Part shown: positions 45,809 to 52,739 of the stretch, in pieces
How positions within the stretch are numbered: the stretch's first letter is position 1
Layout of the letters: the number at the start of each line of letters is the position of its first letter
Origin: Hofstenia miamia
Lineage: Eukaryota > Xenacoelomorpha > Acoela
DNA length: 52,739 nt
Assembly: GCA_004352715.1 (NCBI GenBank)
Contig: SCFE01000050.1
Location: forward strand, 624,814 to 677,552
Direction of reading: 5' to 3'
Position numbers and translations under genes: made by a program
Notes under the pieces: model-generated
Seen by the model: only the letters and a program-made list of their open reading frames with translations
Database searches by the model: none
What the model was told of the DNA's origin: nothing

Positions 45809-48800
45809 AAATGTTTAAATATCAACCTTGACAAAAAAACATGTGTAACATTTTGTGTAATTATATGTAATCAAACGTGATTGAATTGGATGTTCTAGAC
45901 AAGAGGTAAACAAATTTTCAATTGAAGACACGCAATAGTAGTTTCAAGGGCATGCGTTTGTTTGCAATTAGAAAATAAGTAAATTTTAAAATTCAAGACA
46001 CATTGATAAGAGATTCTTATTTGATGTAATTTAACCAATTGAAATATTTTTAGGGATACTCTAGTATTAAATTACCTCGTGTATCCTCCAGTAAAGTGAT
46101 TGTAAAATGATAAAGTAGATGTTAAATAATATCATATGCATTATTTGCACAACTTATTTCTTACTGTTAGACGGTAAATGCAATATTATGACATGGTTTA
46201 AGGCTGCCCTAACTTCCATTTTCGCTACTGTAATTAATTTTTAAGTGAGTTGAACAATATAATTTAGGTGTGTCTATAATAAACATGTGATTTCACATTA
46301 TATTACAATGCAGTATCTAATTTTTTAAGATATTCTTTAATGAGATTTTTCGTTATTAATATGCTATTAACTGTCTCTTGTTAAATTCTAGATTTATATT
46401 TTTATTTGGTTGCAACTAGATATATATGCGCAATATATATGAAATGCATGTATAAAAATATCAGTGGTAAGCGGTGCGACCAATTCTGTCGTAGTGATCT
46501 GGTCGGCTGTTAGTTCAGAACTCGAAGAGAACGAGTCTGCAAATTCAAAGGCTAATTTTTAAGTTTTAAAGACATTTATTGTTTTTATGTGTGTGTAATC
46601 TTTGTTATGTAATCTTTTTTTTCATATCAGTGCATTGTTTCGGCATTTTTTTAGCAGAATGAATATTTAATGCCTGACCTATGGGTTCGGTCATTTGTTA
46701 AAATTCTAACATGCTTGCTACTCTCGAATATACTTCTATCTGTTCACCTGCACTAACATGTACAGATACATCTCGGTAACTGGTGAATTTTGATTACGAC
46801 TGTATATGCATTCAAATGTATTTATTTTTAAGTGCTAAAATGCCTACTTTTCAAGTAGTATAATTAAATAGAAATAATGCTGAAGAGGAATTGTTCCAAT
46901 GTGTTTTTACACTTATTAATTGCTGATCTAAAATGTAAAAAGTAAAATATTATTGTAACCGTTGGTTAATGAATGTATTGTAAAATTATGAATGCATTAA
47001 GCAAATACATAAAAATTTTTATAACCTGTAAAAATTTCCTAGGCAAGACGATAATTTGAAACTTTTTAAAAACTGCGTTATTATGGAAGAACTCTGTTAC
47101 AAGACTAACATTTACACAAGTGTTCACCATTAGGTAATAAGCAAATTCACCAAAGTATTTGTCAATATCATAATGGAGCTGCAACAGGAGCATAAGCCAC
47201 TGGTATCCATCAACTCCTGAGCCGTAGCTAGAGCTAAGTTTTCATAAGAATGTGTGTTAGAGCCTTGGAATTTTGGGCAGACATTTCTATAAGAATTAAA
47301 TATATTTCATTTATCCAACAGAATGTTTATTTGAAAGTTGCAATAATATCTAAAGATAATTTTTCAATAGACTTTGATATTGTTTTTCAATTAACAAAAT
47401 GCGCAAAAACCTTTCACAAATATGTTGTTTCTATACGGGTTTTCAAAGTAGGCTTGCAAAGATAGAATGCTTAGAAAGTATAGATGAAGCCAACAAAAAA
47501 TCCGTATCCCAAAACGCAATTTAACCTACTTTAATGAAGTCACAAAATTTCATGTTTTGCTAAGGCATAGAATGTTAATGGGTTTAATCAAGCATCCTGT
47601 AAAAATGTTAAAATCTTGATTTGAAGGTTGGAATATTTCCAATGTAAAATGCAAAGCAACAAAAATATTCGCTCGATTTCCTTGTATCTGCAAAAACTAT
47701 AGAGCTTCAGATATCAGATATGGCAAAGCAGAAGGCCATTCTCAGTGTTGAAGATTTCAGTGAAGGATTCTATTACTTTGAAACACGCCAGGTTTTATGA
47801 CAATAGAGTCACAGTTTCATTGTTTACTCTAGTTATATAAGATTCCATTTTGTCAACTTTAATGTACATTAATGATTGCTTCCGCAACATCTGTCAATTT
47901 TTTGAAGCTATTTCATCAAAAATACAAATTTTGAGTTTAGACCCACTGACTTTTTTGTAGAGTATCTGTTTTAGCACGGGTTCATAGTCATCTTCGCTCT
48001 TAAATTCAAATCCTGAATCATTTGGAAGGAATTCTTTATCAATTTTATTCCTATTCACATCCTTAATAGTCTAGAATCTCTCCTTATTGTTGTCTTTTGA
48101 CTTTGTTTCACTAACCTCAATTTTTCAATTTACAATTTATGATCACATTTTTGTTGAAAAGAAAATTTTAACCTCCAGGATTTTCTCCTATTCAGAGAAC
48201 GATTGTTTTAGTGTCCCTTTAAAACCAGGGATAGACAAGTCAAAAGCAATTATTGTGTTTATTTAAATCAAAATTAAATTTAGTTAGAACCAAACTATGC
48301 ATTTGTTTACATGGAATGCTAAAACTAAGATTTTAATCAATTATAAACAAATTTTTTGAAATTTGATGTATTCATATGGCTTTATATAATATTTTTCAAT
48401 TATTTTATGCTGTTGTAAAGTTGATCCTAACTAGTTACCTTCTTAAAAAGATATATTTACAAAATTCAAAATAGTTTGTTTTCACCATTTATAGACTAAA
48501 CATGTTGCTGTTGCGCCTGCTGAATATCACTACAATTTGTCCCAAATTTTGAACTAATGTTGTAATAACATCATGAATGGGAATCCTGACCAAAAACCAT
48601 TATGTATTGAAATACTCAACGCTACTGGGCAGCTTAGAGTTTATGAGCCAATTTGATTTCAACATCTAAATTGAATCATTTACGAGTTGAATCAAGTTGA
48701 GAGCTTTATTGAAAACATCTAGCAAAATTAACGTCAATATACAATTTTATTCTCTATGCTATGGGTAATTTCAATCGATTTCTTCAAAAAAACGACTTGG

Positions 48801-49960
48801 TAGTAGTATAAAGTACAATATTTTGCAAAGCTAAAAATCTCTTGACATGTGCATTTTCCCTGTTTCCTCCCTGCAATAATTGTTATTTGACTCCCAATTT
48901 CATAAAGTATTTCCATACAAAAGAATCCAAGAGTGCTTAATACATCAATCACTTTTTGCTACTTTTTGTTTCTCTATTTATATTAATGAATATACATTGA
49001 AAATGCTTTAGGTAATTGGTTATTAATAGACAAGTTTTATTAGTGCATTAAGTTCATTAAACGAGGTGCTTTTATACTATTATTAAGGTCAACTATTTCA
49101 AAAATTAACTCACTTCCTTCAAGTGGATTGAATTGTTTATCCATTTCTGTAAACTATTTATTACACCCAAGCTTTTCAATAATGAAAACCTTTTTTTTAA
49201 TTCAGAACTACGCACTATTTAAAATGGCATCTAACTAAAAATATTTAATAAGAAAAAAAGATGGTCAGTAATATATTTAAATATATTTTTCTTAAGAAAT
49301 AAATATATATTGTATTTTTAAACTTGAAAATAAATAATTAAATATATTTAAAAATATTTCTTTCAAAAATATATTTTTCCGAGAAAAGCATATTTCAAAT
49401 AGTGCAATTTACTGTATCCTAACCCCAGTGTTTCATGTTGAAAAACAAAAAGTTTGTCTTTTTTCTATTGTCTCCAACCAACCAACCTGCTCGATTTAAC
49501 TGTTTTTCTGCCAAATTTGAAGTGACCGGTACCCAGTCATGTTCGTCACCTGTAATTCTCTAATTCTTAGATTTCAAAAGTTTTTCACTGTAATGTGCTC
49601 GTGCAGCATCGTTCTCCTTGGCCTCAGCCATTGCATTGTTACATCAGTGAGCTTAGCAATTGCTGCTGCTTAAATTTCAAATTAAATATTTTCTCTTAGT
49701 ACCAATTAGTTTTCGCGAAAATAACTATATTGTATTGTTTCATCACAAAAATATACATATTGTATTAACTTATTGCCAATAAATTTAAATATAATATATT
49801 TTTTATCATCTGATAACAAAATGGCGCCAGTACTTTTTTGTAATTCTTTTATAACAATTGAATGGGAGCTTTTAAGATGCGAATATTTTAATATATATTT
49901 TTAACTCGAAATAATTTGTCTTTGGATATTTTACTTATATATTTTTTATTTTAAAAAATT
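45809..49960. other. Long intron before exon 11
   Basis: Mostly AT-rich. On the minus strand at about 48060-47890 there is a protein-like open piece rich in Asp, Glu, Lys and Phe that I cannot place, and a 72-codon frame at 48952-48734. No module exon, element end or RNA gene recognised. Confidence 0.3.
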
Positions 49961-49978
49961 GATTCTTTTTTTTCTAAG

Positions 49979-50107
49979 GTGAGTGGAAATCATAATTGCA
50001 CAGAATTGAAAAAACGTCTTGATGAGGAACGCAAGAGACCATTGTTAGATAAAGTTCTTGTCTCCTCGCTCACCACCTCATATCAATTATGTTTGCAGAA
50101 AGTGGCG
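49979..50107 (+). CDS. Module exon 11, divergent
   Basis: 43 codons between acceptor TCTAAG and donor GTAAAT. Cys7, then Leu10 where other modules have Tyr, Lys11-Lys12, Tyr35, Cys38, Leu39. There are 30 residues between the cysteines. The final codons are Gln-Lys-Val-Ala; a donor three codons earlier is not excluded. It is the last module I could find, and the terminal exon with a stop codon is probably beyond the window or too unlike the others to recognise. Confidence 0.62.
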
Positions 50108-50470
50108 GTAAATTCGTTATGCATGCAATCACTTTTCATTTACATCGCAGTGGCCTGCACTACCTTTTCAAAAGCTTTACATTAAATTTATTAATGAAAG
50201 AAAGAGCATTTTGCGCTAATTTTTCAATTTTTGTTTTTTAAACGCTTAATATGCCACATTACTTCGGTTAAGAAGGCAATTTATTCATTTGAGTTTGAAA
50301 TTTTACCGCGTTATGTAACTAACATTCCAGAGTCGAGGCAAAATATTAAACTGGAATAATGAAAGAAATGTTTAAAAATTTGGAAACCTTTTAGCAAAAC
50401 GCAGTATTTTTTTAGATTTTCTCTAGATATCTAAATGATTGTTTGTTCTCATCGCTCATCCTCAACTTAA

Positions 50471-50918
50471 CCCATTAAAGCCCAGCGTATGAAATTTCAT
50501 ACGTTTTACTCACTTTAGTAAAATAATCACTTAAAATCAACCTTAGCCTATATTCGTTTGTATGTTTCCTAAACTCTTACACTAAGATTGTTCTAGCAAC
50601 ATTAGGCAACCCTTTGAACTTTCTGTGAATGAAACTATATATTTTGCCGCCATAATTAGTGTGTTGTTTGATTTGGTTAGTGAAGCTTCACTTGCGGTAA
50701 GTAATGTTATTTTTTCTCTCAAGTTAGTATTTTCTTTCCTTTTATCAGTAATATAAATGCAAATGCCAGCGTATGAATTTTCATACGCTCCTAAAAATAC
50801 ATTGAATGCAATTATTTTTGCAAAATTTAGCTTTTGCGAGTCAATTTATAATATTTTAACTTTAATTATAAAGTTTCATCGAAATACACAAACTTTTTTA
50901 AATTCGGGCTTTAATGGG
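50471..50918. mobile_element. piggyBac-type MITE, 448 bp, with TTAA target
   Basis: Ends CCCATTAAAGCCC (50471-50483) and GGGCTTTAATGGG (50906-50918) are perfect inverted repeats. TTAA flanks both sides (50467-50470, 50919-50922), the signature target of piggyBac. Inside lie a perfect palindrome CGTATGAAATTTCATACG at 50486-50503 and a near copy GCGTATGAATTTTCATACGC at 50769-50788. No coding capacity. Confidence 0.9.
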
Positions 50919-51044
50919 TTAATTAAAATATTTATTGAAAGTTCCCACAATTGTTGATAGTTTTTTATTCTGCTTCCAATTCTTCCCCGTATGTTGCCAA
51001 AGATCTCCAAGAATATATGTATTTAAATTAAGTAAGTTTTTTCG

Positions 51045-51346
51045 TTGTTTAAAATTTGGGAAATAAGGCGACATCTACAAACTAGGATTAAGGAATACCT
51101 TAAAGACCACGTAAAATCTGAAATTTATTGCCATTGCCATCAAGCAAAGAAAGAAAATTTTATTATTATAACTAAGACCAATTACACTAAAATCGCCAAA
51201 GCCTTTATTATGAAACAGTGCAACATCAATCTATTATATAAACAATTACATCATTTCAACACCTTACATCTATTCTAACACCGTATTTAATTTCCCTCAA
51301 TTTTATCATTGATGAAGCTATGATTATATAGCGAAACATGTGTGAT
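51045..51346 (+). mobile_element. Penelope-like element fragment, GIY-YIG endonuclease C-terminus
   Basis: The frame 51045-51278 has Arg-His-Leu-Gln-Thr-Arg-Ile-Lys-Glu near its start, then Ser-Glu-Ile-Tyr-Cys-His-Cys, a Phe-Ile-Ile-Ile stretch, Ile-Ala-Lys-Ala-Phe-Ile, and a Leu-Leu-Tyr-Lys-Gln-Leu ... Leu-His-Leu-Phe end. This order fits the C-terminal half of the GIY-YIG domain of Penelope-like elements. The reverse transcriptase part is absent, so it is a 5'-truncated copy. A hammerhead-like motif follows. Confidence 0.6.
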
Positions 51347-51362
51347 TTTCCTAAATATGTTT
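51310..51362 (+). ncRNA. Hammerhead-ribozyme-like motif (degenerate)
   Basis: TGATGA at 51310-51315, stem GCTAT (51317-51321) pairing with ATAGC (51328-51332), GAAA at 51333-51336, then AAACAT (51334-51339) able to pair with ATGTTT (51357-51362). The conserved C before TGATGA is T, one extra A precedes the stem, and stem I pairs poorly, so activity is doubtful. Penelope-like elements are known to carry such ribozymes. Confidence 0.3.
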
Positions 51363-51470
51363 TTGTGTGGAACATGTTAAGCCTTAGCAAATTATCATTT
51401 ATTATATATTTCCTAAATATGTTTTTGTGTGGAACATGTTAAGCCTTAGCAAATTATCATTTATTATATA
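51347..51470. repeat. Tandem pair of a 62-bp unit
   Basis: 51347-51408 and 51409-51470 match exactly by eye. The pair sits directly after the Penelope fragment. Confidence 0.85.
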
Positions 51471-51507
51471 ATATATATATATAATTTGTTGTCTTTAACC
51501 CCTAATA

Positions 51508-51534
51508 TAAGATAAGATAAGATAAGATAAGATT
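51508..51534. repeat. AAGAT pentanucleotide microsatellite
   Basis: Five tandem units of GATAA type just upstream of the mariner element. Confidence 0.9.
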
Positions 51535-51574
51535 TTCAGAACATATATTACTAAAATATCATTAATTTACTAAA

Positions 51575-52560
51575 ATGAGCCAACGTGAAACCATTATCCA
51601 ACTTCATTGCGCAGGAAAGTCAAATCCTGAGATAGTAAAGTTGCTGAAAGCTGCCAAATCGACAGTTCGGGATGCAATCACCAGTTACAAGGAGCTAGGG
51701 ACATCTGATGATCGTCCCAGAAGTGGCCGGCCAGAACTGCTCGTACCCCAAGCAAAATAAAGGCCATCAGAGAGAGGGTAATGAGAAACCCCAAAAGATC
51801 AATGAGAAAGCTAAGGAGGGATATGAAAATGGATGAAAAGTCTGTCAGAACAATTGTTAAGGAGGACCTGAAACTGTCACCCTACCAGTTAAAAAACAGA
51901 CATCCGCTTACAGAACTACAGAAGCAGAAAAGGAAGGACAGAGCCAGGATTCTTCTCAACAGAATGAAGGACGGCACAGAGGTTGGAGAAGTCATCTTCT
52001 CTGATGAAAAACAGTTCACTGTTGATCCAAATTCAACTCCCAAAATGTCAGGATCTTGGCAAAAAGTGCAAAAAGCATCCCAGATGACTTTAAATGTGTC
52101 TACCGTCGGCAAAAATCTGCTTCAATCATGGTATGGGCTGCAATCTCGGAAACTTGGAAGTCTCTCCTCATTTTTGTGAAAGAAGGTGCAAAAATGAATG
52201 CTAATAGTTACGTTGAGAATATTTTGACTCCAGCTCTTATTGATATGAAAAAGCACTTCAAAAATGACCCTTTCACCTTTCAACAGGATGGTGCACCCTC
52301 TCACATTGCTAACAAAACCTAAGAGGCTTCAAACCACTTTCCTGATTTCTGGACTAAGGAGATGTGGCCTCCTTCATCTCCAGACCTGAACCCTATGGAT
52401 TTCAGTATGTGGTCAATCTTGGAGAAGGAGGCCTGTGCTTTGCCCCACAAAAATATTGAGAGTTTGAAAAGGTCTCTTGTGAAGGAATGGTACAAAATAC
52501 CCCCAGGAAGTACTGCATGCATGTGTGAAAAACTTCAGAGGGAGACTCGAGCTTGTCATT
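51575..52560 (+). mobile_element. Mariner-like transposase relic, DDxD type
   Basis: Starts at ATG 51575 with a helix-turn-helix (Gly-Lys-Ser-Asn-Pro-Glu-Ile-Val, then Gly-Arg-Pro), a stop near 51758, a long frame 51781-52110 with Ile-Phe-Ser-Asp-Glu-Lys-Gln (first Asp), a frameshift near 52100, Met-Val-Trp-Ala-Ala-Ile, Gln-Gln-Asp-Gly-Ala-Pro-Ser-His (second Asp), a stop near 52320 and Asn-Pro-Met-Asp-Phe-Ser-Met-Trp (third Asp). I count 36 residues between the last two Asp, one fewer than DD37D, perhaps by a codon loss. Different subfamily from the copy at 30116. Confidence 0.85.
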
Positions 52561-52710
52561 CGTGTAAATGGCAGCCATATCAAAACCTAGGTGCATCATT
52601 TTGTTCGTTCATTAGTCCATTAAATAAAAGTGTGTTAAATTGTGCTTCATTTAAACCTTTTGTTATTGTTTTATTGAGATTTTTATAACGTCAGGGACAT
52701 TCTCCGCACC

Positions 52711-52739
52711 CTATATATATATATATATCTATATATATA
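52711..52739. repeat. TA microsatellite at window end
   Basis: TA repeat with one TC interruption. Confidence 0.9.

Larger units (their letters stand above)
8317..50107 (+). other. Partial gene: array of symmetric exons, each one two-cysteine module
   Basis: Eleven exons on the plus strand code for variants of the same 39-45 residue module, separated by introns of about 1-9 kb. Seen: all exons are in phase 0 at both ends, all donors are GT, all acceptors AG, and the frame is open through each exon. Each module has Cys, then Tyr (Leu in the last exon) three residues later, a charged middle, and Tyr three residues before a second Cys followed by Leu or Ile. Inferred: two amphipathic helices tied by one disulfide, thus probably a secreted or luminal repeat protein. 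No signal-peptide exon, stop-codon exon, promoter or poly(A) site was identified, so both ends are missing. I know no named family with this pattern. The repeated symmetric exons would allow in-frame exon skipping. Confidence 0.8.

Noticed and set aside
46480-46550. Short GC-richer patch with some tRNA-like words
   Set aside because: Does not fold into a cloverleaf by eye and lacks a proper B box.

Overview
The window looks like an intron-rich animal genome, most likely an invertebrate. It is strongly AT-rich, carries GT..AG-bounded exons separated by kilobase introns, and is full of metazoan-type transposons: Tc1/mariner (including a DD37D type), hAT, piggyBac, non-LTR and Penelope-like elements. 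Nothing in it looks prokaryotic, and I saw no tRNA, rRNA or CRISPR. The species cannot be fixed from the sequence.

The main content is one plus-strand gene of which only internal coding exons are visible, at 8317-50107. Eleven short exons (117-135 nt) each start and end in phase 0 and each encode exactly one copy of a 39-45 residue module. The pattern is C-x2-Y(or L)-K ... Y-x2-C-L, with 25 residues between the cysteines in exons 1-8, 29 in exons 9-10 and 30 in exon 11. The modules look like a helical hairpin that could be closed by one disulfide. I do not recognise the family. If all exons are joined the visible part codes for 462 residues, or 420 if exon 4 is an assembly duplicate. Neither the start exon nor the last exon was found. 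Because every exon is symmetric, any can be skipped without changing frame.

Layout: 1-8300 is decayed mobile DNA (piggyBac remnant, non-LTR remnant, an hAT element bounded by an imperfect 8-bp target duplication). 8317-22269 holds exons 1-7, with a Tc1 relic, a 1.8-kb duplicated block round exons 3 and 4, and a GC-rich island. 22270-36174 holds exon 8 and six mobile elements (Tc1, hAT MITE, Tc1, long-TIR element, DD37D mariner, hAT), plus a seventh candidate with TA-flanked inverted ends. 36175-50107 holds exons 9-11, an intact antisense coiled-coil ORF, more hAT, Tc1 and non-LTR relics and a small acidic ORF. 50108-52739 holds a piggyBac-type MITE, a Penelope-like GIY-YIG fragment with a hammerhead-like motif, and a broken mariner.

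Assembly quality matters here. There are nine runs of N, and at six of them the sequence left of the gap is repeated right of it (30, 88, 154, about 244, 438 and about 1,800-1,880 bp). That is what unmerged overlapping contigs or alleles look like, so several apparent duplications, including exon 4, may not be real.
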